This document shows, piece after piece, positions 1 through 7,511 of a stretch of 35,976 nt of DNA. Source of the stretch: UBA4582 sp038106185 (GTDB lineage: Bacteria; Pseudomonadota; Gammaproteobacteria; Pseudomonadales; Azotimanducaceae); NCBI GenBank assembly GCA_038106185.1, contig JAYODE010000036.1, positions 1-35,976 of the forward strand, in the 5' to 3' direction. Positions within the stretch are counted from its first letter, which is position 1; each line of letters opens with the position of its first letter. Under the pieces are notes generated by a model that did not search any database, was not told the origin of the DNA, and saw nothing but the letters and a program-made list of their open reading frames with translations. Both the position numbers and the translations under genes were made by a program.

Positions 1-24
1 CATTCAATCAAACATTCAATCAAA
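1..24. repeat. Two tandem copies of a 12-bp unit at the window edge
   Basis: The unit cattcaatcaaa occurs twice head to tail at the very start of the window, downstream of the msrQ stop codon. The array may continue beyond the left edge, so the copy number is a minimum. No function is evident. Confidence 0.75.
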
Positions 25-68
25 CAATGCGCCAAACCAGTTTCTCAATGACGCTCTGCTCAACCGGT

Positions 69-707
69 TTAACTACGCCCTGTTACAGCTTGTCGTTGCG
101 AGTACTTGAAGATCCTATACCCCAAGAGTACCGCGAGGGCGGCACTATACAGCAGAGGTTCGGTATAGTCACTCCGGGTCAGCCAAAAAACATGCACTAT
201 CTGCAGGACAGCAATGACATAGACCCATTGATGCAAACGCCGCCATCGTTGCTTTAAACGACGAATCATCCACTGGTTAGATGTCAGCGCCAGCGGCACC
301 AAACAGCAGAGCGCCAGGAACCCGACAAGCATATAGGGACGTTGGACTATCTCAGTACCCAGGTCATCAAACCTAAACTCAAGCATCAAAGCCAGGTAGG
401 CTATAAAGTGCAGCATCGCATAAAAGAAGGCAAACAGACCCAGCATGCGCCGAATACGGGCAAGCTCAGCCCAACCCGTCATCTGTCGCAGTGGAGTGAC
501 CGCAAGCGTCAGCAACAGAGATCGAAGCGCCCAGTCGCCGTTGAATTGGACCACTGACTTTCCGGGATCCGCACCCAGCGCGTTGCTTTGACCATTTGCT
601 GCCAGGTACACCTGCCATACCAGGTCAATCCCCGGCATCAGGATAAGAAAAAATACTGCAGGCTTGAGGATCGAGGCAAACCTGATCGAGGCAAACCTAG
701 TAGTCAT
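69..707 (-). CDS. msrQ: MsrQ, heme-binding membrane subunit of the MsrPQ methionine sulfoxide reductase
   Basis: This inner-membrane b-type cytochrome (ferric-reductase-like family, formerly YedZ) passes electrons from the quinone pool or flavin to periplasmic MsrP. The 212-residue protein is hydrophobic, with about six membrane segments. Candidate heme-ligand histidines lie in the segments reading FYAMLHFIAYL and WRRLHQWVYVIAVLQIVHVFW. Length fits the family (about 200). The start ATG overlaps the msrP stop by 11 nt (ATGACTACTAG), so the two are probably translationally coupled. The N-terminus contains an in-frame duplication (FASIR-FASIL) from a 15-bp tandem repeat. Identification is strong from the family pattern and the msrP neighbour. 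Confidence 0.93.
   Translation of the reverse strand: MTTRFASIRFASILKPAVFFLILMPGIDLVWQVYLAANGQSNALGADPGKSVVQFNGDWALRSLLLTLAVTPLRQMTGWAELARIRRMLGLFAFFYAMLHFIAYLALMLEFRFDDLGTEIVQRPYMLVGFLALCCLVPLALTSNQWMIRRLKQRWRRLHQWVYVIAVLQIVHVFWLTRSDYTEPLLYSAALAVLLGYRIFKYSQRQAVTGRS
669..698. repeat. 15-bp perfect tandem duplication at the msrP/msrQ junction
   Basis: gatcgaggcaaacct occurs twice in direct succession. It encodes FASIR and FASI(L) at the start of MsrQ and runs into the msrP stop codon. Being 15 bp it keeps the msrQ frame, and looks like a recent slippage duplication. Confidence 0.85.
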
Positions 708-1731
708 TGCGGAGATTCATACCCGCATAGAGATGAGCAACTTCAGCTTGATAACCATTGAACAGCTCAGTCGATCGTCTGTTCGAGGCAAATATCGAAG
801 TCGGTAAGCGTCGCTCACTGGCCTGGCTCCAGCGCGGATGACTGACCTCGGGATTTACGTTCGCATAAAAGCCATATTCTTTGGAATTGCTGCGCTCCCA
901 GGAGCCCACAGGGCGACGCTCGAGAAACTCAATCTTGACGATGGACTTAATACTTTTAAAGCCATATTTCCAGGGCACAACCAGACGCAGTGGCGCACCA
1001 TTCTGGGGTGGCATGGCGTTGCCATAAATACCCACTCCAAGAAAGGCTAACTCGTTCATCGCCTCATCAATCCGCAAACCTTCCTGATATGGATAATTCA
1101 GTGCAGCAAACCGAGATCGCTGACCCGGCATTTGCTGCGGATCATACAAGGTTTCAAACCGCACAAATTTCGCTCTGGAACTGGGCCTGAAGCGCTTGAT
1201 CAGGTCCGCCAGCGGAAAACCAACCCAGGGCACAACCATGGACCAGGCTTCAACGCAGCGCAAACGATAAATGCGCTCCTCCAGATCGTGAGGCTTAAGA
1301 ATATCTTCCAGATTGAAGCGCCCTGTTATTTCAGCATGACCAGCTATCTCTACCTGCCAGGGATTCGTGATGAAATTGCGCGCATTTTCTACAGGATCAC
1401 TCTTATCTGTACCAAACTCATAAAAGTTATTATGGGTCGTGACAATATCCCATGGGGTCACAGACTCTTCAGCCCCAAACCGTCCGGGCCGGGCCCGCGC
1501 AACTTTTTGTTGCAGCCAGTCTGGGGCAGTCACTTGCCCAGGCTTTTCGCCGGTATACCGCCTTATCCCCTTGACCGGCGAATCAACCTCCATCGCGGCC
1601 CAGCCCAGTCGTGGAAGCAACATGGCCCCAAGCCCGAGACCTGCGTTCTGAAGGAGTCGCCGACGCTGCAGATAGACCGATTCTGGGGTTATCTCAGAAG
1701 GCTTGATGTCACTTGGCTTTTTAATCAGCAA
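697..1731 (-). CDS. msrP: MsrP, molybdopterin-dependent periplasmic methionine sulfoxide reductase
   Basis: This sulfite-oxidase-fold enzyme (formerly YedY) repairs oxidised methionines in periplasmic proteins with electrons from MsrQ. A twin-arginine signal with RRRLLQNAG and a hydrophobic stretch starts about 20 residues in, indicating Tat export of the folded cofactor-loaded enzyme. The molybdenum-ligating cysteine is in LRCVEAWSMVVPW (about residue 159), and NNFYEFG, MPPQNGAP and WKYGFK are family signatures. The reading frame stays open upstream to 1848. The TTG at 1731 is chosen because GGAGAGG lies just upstream, the next residues (IKKPSD...ITPESV) align with the E. coli start region, and the resulting 344 residues fit the family (334 in E. 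coli). A CTG at 1728 is an alternative. Confidence 0.92.
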   Translation of the reverse strand: MLIKKPSDIKPSEITPESVYLQRRRLLQNAGLGLGAMLLPRLGWAAMEVDSPVKGIRRYTGEKPGQVTAPDWLQQKVARARPGRFGAEESVTPWDIVTTHNNFYEFGTDKSDPVENARNFITNPWQVEIAGHAEITGRFNLEDILKPHDLEERIYRLRCVEAWSMVVPWVGFPLADLIKRFRPSSRAKFVRFETLYDPQQMPGQRSRFAALNYPYQEGLRIDEAMNELAFLGVGIYGNAMPPQNGAPLRLVVPWKYGFKSIKSIVKIEFLERRPVGSWERSNSKEYGFYANVNPEVSHPRWSQASERRLPTSIFASNRRSTELFNGYQAEVAHLYAGMNLRNDY

Positions 1732-1902
1732 TCTGCCTCTCCAATACCGAGATGGGTATTCAACACCTTGACTCGAAGACTTGCCGACAGCGCTCGCTAC
1801 TGTGCTTGACCAGTCTGCAACCCAAGTCCTTTGGTAACTGAACCGCAATCAACGGATTGAGGCTTGTTCGGTTTGAGTCTACAGCCTAATTTACCTGACT
1901 TA

Positions 1903-1923
1903 CCCAACCTACCCAGCCCAACC
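1903..1923 (-). other. Short G-rich run, possible two-tetrad G-quadruplex
   Basis: Read on the minus strand, five runs of two or three G separated by 2-3 nt lie just past the pssA stop codon and about 170 nt before the proposed msrP start. The + strand counterpart is a degenerate ACCCA/ACCTA repeat. This is a sequence pattern only; folding is not demonstrated. Confidence 0.3.
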
Positions 1924-1931
1924 TTCTGTAC

Positions 1932-2699
1932 CTAGGCTTTTGATCGCCTACGAAGGATAGCTTGAACGGGACCAGAACCCGCATAGAGAACCGCAAGACC
2001 GAGCAGCACCAGCGGCGGATTGACGATAATCAGCGCAAACAGCACCACGACCCCCAGCATGTAGATGAATGGCACGCGATGCATATCTATCTGTTTGGGG
2101 CTGTAGTAACGGAAATTGCTAACCATGAGGACCGCGGCGCCAACTGTGAGTGCTGCCATTGGAATCGCCAGCGGCAGAGTCACGGTGCTGGCAATGTTAT
2201 CCGTCCAGGCCCAAACCGAAGACGCCACCAGCCCCGCAGCCATGGGGCTGGCAAGGCCGAAAAATACCGTATTATCAGGCTTGGTATTGAATCTCGCCAA
2301 ACGCAAGGCAGCACATGCCATATAGAGAAAAGCCGCCATCCAGCCAAATTTGCCAAGATCCGACAGCACCCAGCTAAACATCAGTACGGCCGGCGCAACA
2401 CCAAATGCCACCAAATCCGAGAGGCTGTCATACTGAACCCCAAACTCGCTCTGGGTATTGGTCAGACGGGCGATTCGGCCGTCGAGCGCATCAAGCACGC
2501 CCGCGACGATAATTGCGATAGCGGCATTTTCGAGGGCTCCACTCATTGAGGAAATAATGGCGTAGAATCCGGAAAACAAGGCGCCAGTCGTAATCAGGTT
2601 AGGCAGAAGGTATATGCCCCGGCGCAGCCCCGCCCGTTCCTCTGAACGAGGAGTCAGAGGAGCGACCTTAGGTTTTTGCCTTTCTTGCTGCTCTTCCAT
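1932..2699 (-). CDS. pssA: CDP-diacylglycerol--serine O-phosphatidyltransferase (phosphatidylserine synthase)
   Basis: The enzyme joins CDP-diacylglycerol and L-serine to give phosphatidylserine, the precursor of phosphatidylethanolamine, in the inner membrane. The CDP-alcohol phosphatidyltransferase motif D-x2-DG-x2-AR-x8-G-x3-D-x3-D is intact (DALDGRIAR ... G ... D ... D, about residues 90-118). The rest is mostly membrane segments after a charged, soluble 25-residue N-terminus. Length is 255. The ATG at 2699 has GAGG about 8 nt upstream. It follows ilvH by 35 nt, so the two are probably co-transcribed. In Pseudomonas ilvC lies between ilvH and pssA; here it does not. Confidence 0.95.
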   Translation of the reverse strand: MEEQQERQKPKVAPLTPRSEERAGLRRGIYLLPNLITTGALFSGFYAIISSMSGALENAAIAIIVAGVLDALDGRIARLTNTQSEFGVQYDSLSDLVAFGVAPAVLMFSWVLSDLGKFGWMAAFLYMACAALRLARFNTKPDNTVFFGLASPMAAGLVASSVWAWTDNIASTVTLPLAIPMAALTVGAAVLMVSNFRYYSPKQIDMHRVPFIYMLGVVVLFALIIVNPPLVLLGLAVLYAGSGPVQAILRRRSKA

Positions 2700-2734
2700 C
2701 GGTTTTACCTCAAATGGGTGCGAGAGGGCCCAGA

Positions 2735-3226
2735 CTAAACGGCGAGAATCTTGTCTCCACGGGCAACACCTGATACACCTGACCTGACCACTTCCAGCAC
2801 AACAGATTCTGACATGGCTCGCAGGAATGCATCCAGCTTTTCCGAGGTACCTGTCAATTGTATGGTGTAAGCGTTGTGGGTCACATCAACTATCTGACCA
2901 CGAAAAATATCAGCCGTACGTTTTATCTCATCGCGCTGTGTGCCCGTCGCTTTTAGCTTAATGAGCATCAGCTCACGCTCTATGTGCTCTCCATCCGTCA
3001 GATCCACCAGTTTTACGACCTCAATTAACTTGTTGAGCTGCTTGGTAATCTGCTCAACCTGAGTGTCGCTGGCTGATGTGGTCAGCGTCAAACGAGAGAG
3101 AGTCGCATCCTCTGTCGGTGCGACGGTCAGTGTCTCGATGTTATAATTGCGCTGAGCGAAAAGACCCACCACCCGCGACAGAGCGCCGGCTTCGTTTTCC
3201 ATGAGTACAGAAATGATTCTTCGCAT
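2735..3226 (-). CDS. ilvH: Acetolactate synthase, small regulatory subunit
   Basis: This subunit activates IlvI and confers valine feedback inhibition in branched-chain amino acid synthesis. It opens with an ACT domain (RRIISVLMENEAGALSRVVGLF, NYNIETL), followed by the C-terminal domain typical of IlvH; 163 residues, as expected. The start is set by the TGATG overlap: the A of the ilvI stop is the first base of the ilvH ATG at 3226, a classic coupling arrangement for the two subunits. An upstream in-frame start at 3253 would only add nine residues inside ilvI. Confidence 0.96.
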   Translation of the reverse strand: MRRIISVLMENEAGALSRVVGLFAQRNYNIETLTVAPTEDATLSRLTLTTSASDTQVEQITKQLNKLIEVVKLVDLTDGEHIERELMLIKLKATGTQRDEIKRTADIFRGQIVDVTHNAYTIQLTGTSEKLDAFLRAMSESVVLEVVRSGVSGVARGDKILAV

Positions 3227-4962
3227 CAGGTTCGCACTCCCTTCTTTAACCACATATCGTCCATAGCACCGTTCGGTGCGACATGCATAGGGTAGACATG
3301 CTCTTCGGGATCTACCAGGATGTCGACAAACACGAGCCTGTCCTTAAGCGCAAAAGCCGCCTCCAACACTGAATCCAACTCGGCCAGGGACTTGACCTGA
3401 AATCCAACATGTCCGTAGGCCTCGACCAGTTTCTTGAAGTCGGGTAGCGAATCCATATAGCTGTGGGAGTGCCGACCTTCATACTGCATGTCCTGCCACT
3501 GCTTAACCATTCCCAGGGATCGATTGTTGAGATTGATGATTTTAACCGGCAGATCATACTGAGAGCAGGTTGAAAGCTCTTGTATGTTCATCTGGATACT
3601 GCCCTCGCCCGTGATACAGACAACTGTCTCGTCAGGAAAGGCCATCTGCACACCCATCGCAGCAGGCAAACCGAATCCCATGGTGCCCAGACCCCCTGAA
3701 TTGATCCACTTTCGAGGCTCATCAAAGGGATAGTAAAGAGCCGCAAACATCTGGTGCTGACCCACATCAGAGCTGACAAACGCACTCCCTTTGCTTGCCT
3801 TGTAAACGGCTCGCACAGCCTGCTGTGGCTTGATGGTCACGCCATCAGCGGCAGGCGTGACATGCAAACAGTCCAGCTTGCGCCAAGACTCAATCTGCGC
3901 CCACCACTCCGCCAATCGAGCTGCCTGAGCCTGACTGCGCTTACCAATTCGAGCCTGAGCCGCCTCCAGCATTTCCGTCAAAACACTCTTGACCGGACCG
4001 ACTATCGGCACATCGACAAAGACATTTTTCGCTATCGACGCAGGGTCTATGTCCACATGAATAATTTTTGCAAACGGACAGAACTTGGAAACCGTGTTGG
4101 TCACACGATCATCAAAACGGGCACCAACTGCGATCAGAACATCACAGTTATGCATGGCCATGTTCGCCTCATAGGTACCATGCATGCCCAACATACCCAA
4201 AAATTGCCGATCAGTGCCAGGATAGGCACCAAGCCCCATCAAGGTATTAACGATTGGATAGCCCAATACTCGCGTAAGTGCAGCAAGTTCGCTGGAACCA
4301 TTACCCTGAATGACACCACCGCCGGCGTAAATCATTGGCCGCTCAGCTTCAAGCAGCATTGTCACTGCCTTCTTGATTTGACCTGTGTGACCTTTTACCG
4401 CTGGGCTGTAAGAGCGCATGGACAAATGCTTAGGATACTCATACTCATGCAGCTCGGTGGGACTGGTAATATCCTTTGGCACATCGATGACGACGGGACC
4501 GGGGCGGCCAGACGTCGCGATGTAGAAGGCTTTCTTCATGATCAGAGGTATTTCGGCCGCGCTCTTCACCAGAAAACTGTGTTTGACGATGGGGCGAGAA
4601 ATGCCAACCATATCAGTTTCCTGGAACGAGTCGGTACCGATCAAATGGCTTTGCACCTGGCCTGAAATCACGACCATTGGAATTGAGTCCATGTAGGCGG
4701 TCGCAATGCCCGTTATGGCGTTGGTGGCGCCGGGCCCAGATGTTACCAGCACCACTCCGGGACGTCCTGTGCTACGGGCATAGCCATCGGCCATATGGGT
4801 AGCCGCTTGCTCATGGCGGACCAGAACGTGCTGGATTCGATTTTGTCTAAACAGCGCATCATAAATATGCAGCACGGCACCACCTGGGTAACCAAAGACA
4901 TAATCAACGCCTTCCTCTTGAAGACACCGCATCAGGATGTCCCCGCCAGATAGCATTTCCAC
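3226..4962 (-). CDS. ilvI: Acetolactate synthase, large catalytic subunit
   Basis: This ThDP- and FAD-dependent enzyme condenses two pyruvates to acetolactate, or pyruvate plus 2-ketobutyrate to acetohydroxybutyrate, the first common step of Val/Leu/Ile synthesis. Visible signatures are VFGYPGGAVLHIYDAL near the N-terminus, the catalytic glutamate in RHEQAATHMADGYAR, and the ThDP motif GEGS...NN (GEGSIQMN to NLNNRS). The frame is open to a TTG at 5028, but that codon lies in a likely -35 box. The GTG at 4962 has AGGGG about 6-8 nt upstream, gives 578 residues (574 in E. coli) and begins VEMLSGG like homologues. It overlaps ilvH by one base. There is no room for an attenuator peptide after the proposed promoter. 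Confidence 0.95.
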   Translation of the reverse strand: MEMLSGGDILMRCLQEEGVDYVFGYPGGAVLHIYDALFRQNRIQHVLVRHEQAATHMADGYARSTGRPGVVLVTSGPGATNAITGIATAYMDSIPMVVISGQVQSHLIGTDSFQETDMVGISRPIVKHSFLVKSAAEIPLIMKKAFYIATSGRPGPVVIDVPKDITSPTELHEYEYPKHLSMRSYSPAVKGHTGQIKKAVTMLLEAERPMIYAGGGVIQGNGSSELAALTRVLGYPIVNTLMGLGAYPGTDRQFLGMLGMHGTYEANMAMHNCDVLIAVGARFDDRVTNTVSKFCPFAKIIHVDIDPASIAKNVFVDVPIVGPVKSVLTEMLEAAQARIGKRSQAQAARLAEWWAQIESWRKLDCLHVTPAADGVTIKPQQAVRAVYKASKGSAFVSSDVGQHQMFAALYYPFDEPRKWINSGGLGTMGFGLPAAMGVQMAFPDETVVCITGEGSIQMNIQELSTCSQYDLPVKIINLNNRSLGMVKQWQDMQYEGRHSHSYMDSLPDFKKLVEAYGHVGFQVKSLAELDSVLEAAFALKDRLVFVDILVDPEEHVYPMHVAPNGAMDDMWLKKGVRT

Positions 4963-4998
4963 GTTTTTCCCCTGTTTCATAGGCTTGTAAGGGCCGGC

Positions 4999-5028
4999 AT
5001 TCTCAATCAAACCAGCTTGCGCTGTCAA
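4999..5028 (-). promoter_or_regulatory. Putative sigma70 promoter of ilvI-ilvH-pssA
   Basis: On the minus strand a perfect TTGACA (5028-5023) is separated by 18 nt from GAGAAT (5004-4999, 4 of 6 matches). The predicted transcript starts near 4992, about 30 nt before the GTG chosen for ilvI. If correct it rules out the upstream TTG at 5028 as a start. Confidence 0.5.
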
Positions 5029-5182
5029 TCCTTAAAGCCCTTGACAACCTCTCTAAGACTGGCCCGGCCTAAGTTCACGCCACGACAGTCACCACTCAGA
5101 CTGCTTCTGAATTTCGCTTAAAGTCGAAATCTGCGCCCTTTTGAAGTATGCTTTTGCACAAGGAACTTCTCGAGCGGCTAAG

Positions 5183-5665
5183 ATGCGAAAACTAATCTGT
5201 GCTGTAACGCTGTTACTGATGACTCTGCCGGTGCATTCCCAGGATGGCTATTATTTCTGGGTTGATGAAAACGGCATTACCAACTTTGCCGAACAGCAGC
5301 CACAGGGCTATTCGGCTCGCTATATGACTGCCGCCAAGGGTTTCGGTGACAGCACCTTCGCTGGCGATGAGCCGGCACAACAACCGACTCGGGGCTCCAG
5401 ACCCGGACCTGCGACAGAAACGATCAGTGCGGAAGTAGACCCGGATCAGATTATCGCTGCCGATCGCGCCAAGGTCGCCACCCAAATTGCTGCCCGAAAA
5501 AGCGCAAACTGTGACATAGGTAAGAAAAATCTGGTCCAGCTCGAAATGTTCGACAAGATTCTTATCAAAAACGACGATGGCACCGATCGCCTACTGAGTC
5601 CTGCAGAAAAAGCCGAAAAAATCGCAGTAGCCAGACAGACAATTCGCGACAACTGCACAAGCTAG
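5183..5665 (+). CDS. Small secreted DUF4124-type protein
   Basis: This 160-residue protein of unknown function has an N-terminal signal peptide (MRKLICAVTLLLMTLPVHS, cleavage probably before QDG). It is followed at once by the DUF4124 signature YFWVDENGITNFAEQQP; the usual form is Y-x-W-x-D-x-x-G-x-x-x-(Y/F). The middle is low in complexity and rich in Pro, Gly and Thr. The C-terminal third is charged and helical, with two cysteines (ANCDIG and DNCTS) that could pair in the periplasm. The start at 5183 is preferred over an in-frame ATG at 5141 because it opens directly on the signal peptide. It stands alone, divergent from ilvI and convergent with pgeF. Confidence 0.75.
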   Translation: MRKLICAVTLLLMTLPVHSQDGYYFWVDENGITNFAEQQPQGYSARYMTAAKGFGDSTFAGDEPAQQPTRGSRPGPATETISAEVDPDQIIAADRAKVATQIAARKSANCDIGKKNLVQLEMFDKILIKNDDGTDRLLSPAEKAEKIAVARQTIRDNCTS

Positions 5666-5744
5666 CTCGACGATAAACGCTTCCATTCAAGCCAGAGGCT
5701 CAGTGTAGGTTCAGGTCGAACCCTCACAGCTTCTGGCGACGGAA

Positions 5745-6467
5745 TCAGGTTCGCCAGATCAGGGCAGCAAATCGACCGGTTTCGCCGTCACGACGATAAG
5801 AATAGAATCGACTATCACAAAAAGTACAATCCTGCCCTCCGGCGATTGAGGCGACCCCGGCCTCCGCTAATTGCTGCCTGGCAATGGCATAGAGATTCAA
5901 CATCCAGTGACCCGCATCCCGGCCAGGCAAGAAGCCAACATCACTGTCAAATCGAGATCTGACCAGGTTGTCCACCTCATAATGACAGGGACCTATGGCA
6001 GGTCCCAACCAAGCCGAAATACCACCGCTTGAAAATTGACCCACTGCCTTCTCAATGATTCTTTCCGCAAGTCCTCGCCAGCCAGCATGCACAGCCGCAA
6101 TCTCTCGACCATCGGCGCTGCACAAGAGTATCGGCAGGCAGTCGGCCACCATGATGGCCAGCACGCGCTGAGACTCGGTCGTGAATGCGGCGTCAGCTTG
6201 CGGCTCAGTCAAGGGATTCGAGTCTGCCAGCAAGACCTCAGTACCATGCACTTGCTGCAACCATAAAGGTGGTGCTGGCAAATCAGCCAGCGCTGCCAGT
6301 CGAAGTCGATTCTCAGCGACACTCGCAGCCTGATCAGCTACATGGAGCGCCAAATTCAAATCACCGTAGGGCGGCGCGCTGACACCGCCGAAACGGGTAG
6401 TGACCAGCGCCTGAACATTGGCGGGTTGACCCCAGGCCAGACGAATCAACGAATCATTCACAGACAT
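5745..6467 (-). CDS. pgeF: Peptidoglycan editing factor PgeF (YfiH/DUF152 laccase-like family)
   Basis: PgeF is a cytoplasmic enzyme of the polyphenol-oxidase-like family that removes peptidoglycan precursors carrying L-serine in place of L-alanine. The metal-site residues are all present: His74 in QQVHG, Cys110 in VADCLPILL and His127 in VHAGWRG. CTFCDSRFYSYRRDG near the C-terminus is a further family signature. Length 240 is normal. The start overlaps the end of rluD by 14 nt, and the rluD-pgeF pair is conserved across gammaproteobacteria. Older annotation calls this family a multicopper polyphenol oxidase. Confidence 0.94.
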   Translation of the reverse strand: MSVNDSLIRLAWGQPANVQALVTTRFGGVSAPPYGDLNLALHVADQAASVAENRLRLAALADLPAPPLWLQQVHGTEVLLADSNPLTEPQADAAFTTESQRVLAIMVADCLPILLCSADGREIAAVHAGWRGLAERIIEKAVGQFSSGGISAWLGPAIGPCHYEVDNLVRSRFDSDVGFLPGRDAGHWMLNLYAIARQQLAEAGVASIAGGQDCTFCDSRFYSYRRDGETGRFAALIWRT

Positions 6468-7407
6468 CGGCTGCCGCCAGCGCCGCGATCAGCGCTGTCA
6501 TATCTTGCGGCAGTTCCGCAGTCCAACGATACTCTTTACCGCTGATCGGGTGCTGCAATCGTAATTCCCGAGCATGCAGCGCCGGTCTTGGAAAGGATTG
6601 GAGCGCGTCGACCAGAATGGGCTGTTGATTTCGCGGCGTCTTGTAACCGCCTCCATAGGTATTATCGCCAATGAGACTGTGGCGAATGTATTGCATATGC
6701 ACGCGAATCTGGTGTGTACGGCCAGTTTCCAGCGAGACTTCGAGGCGGGCATGCTCACCAAACTGCTGTAACACGCGATATCGAGAGATGGCCTCTTTGC
6801 CATCTCGCCGAATAGCCATTTTAGTTCTTTGAGTCGGATGTCGACCAATGGCGGCATTGACTTTGCCCGGCCCCTCAAAGACACCATAGACCACAGCCTC
6901 ATAAAGACGCTTGACTGTTCGAGCCTGCAGTTGCTGCACCAATTGATTTTGGCTCTCGAGGGTTTTAGCCACGACTAGCAGACCGGTTGTATCTTTATCG
7001 AGACGATGTACTATTCCTGCTCTCGGAATCCCATCGAGATCGGGGTAATGATAGAGCAGCGCATTCAACAAGGTGCCATCCATGTTGCCTGCGCCCGGAT
7101 GGACCACTAACCCCATGGGTTTATTGACCACCAGCAGATCGTCATCCTCAAAAACTATGTCCAGTTCCATGTCCTGAGGCGCGGACTCTACTTCAACCGC
7201 CGCCACCGCAATGACAATGTCTTCACCACCGTAAAGCTTATGCCCAGCACGCAGGATTTGGCCGTCAATGGTTAGACCACCGGATTTAATCCAGGATTGG
7301 AGTCTCGACCTTGAGTATTGAGGGAACAGATGAGCAACGACATGATCTAATCGTTGTCGTGCCATATTATCGGGCACTTTGGCTTGGTGGGTTATCTCAA
7401 CTGGCAT
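6454..7407 (-). CDS. rluD: 23S rRNA pseudouridine synthase RluD
   Basis: RluD makes the pseudouridines at positions 1911, 1915 and 1917 in helix 69 of 23S rRNA, important for late 50S assembly and subunit joining. An N-terminal S4-like RNA-binding domain (QRLDHVVAHLFPQYSRSRLQ) precedes the RluA-type catalytic core. The catalytic aspartate is in GIVHRLDKDTTGL (residue 137 from this start), and ETGRTHQIRVH is the other hallmark. The frame opens at a GTG at 7422, but the ATG at 7407 is preceded by AGCAGGT at suitable spacing; 317 residues result (326 in E. coli). It heads the rluD-pgeF pair and is divergent from bamD, as in other gammaproteobacteria. Confidence 0.95.
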   Translation of the reverse strand: MPVEITHQAKVPDNMARQRLDHVVAHLFPQYSRSRLQSWIKSGGLTIDGQILRAGHKLYGGEDIVIAVAAVEVESAPQDMELDIVFEDDDLLVVNKPMGLVVHPGAGNMDGTLLNALLYHYPDLDGIPRAGIVHRLDKDTTGLLVVAKTLESQNQLVQQLQARTVKRLYEAVVYGVFEGPGKVNAAIGRHPTQRTKMAIRRDGKEAISRYRVLQQFGEHARLEVSLETGRTHQIRVHMQYIRHSLIGDNTYGGGYKTPRNQQPILVDALQSFPRPALHARELRLQHPISGKEYRWTAELPQDMTALIAALAAADVCE

Positions 7408-7511
7408 ACAACCTGCTAACACCTCTTGGGTATGTGGGGAGGCTATGGTTAAATAGCCGGAATATCAAGCACCTACAATAGTTTCTAGAACCAGCGGAAA
7501 ATTTGATCTTT

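Noticed and set aside
1132..1809. 225-codon open frame on the + strand opposite msrP
   Set aside because: It lies antisense to conserved msrP sequence, has no family features and no ribosome-binding site worth the name.
3754..4665. 303-codon open frame on the + strand opposite ilvI
   Set aside because: ilvI on the minus strand is a full-length enzyme with intact motifs. The antisense translation has no recognisable domain and is rich in His, Arg and Thr, as expected of a shadow frame.
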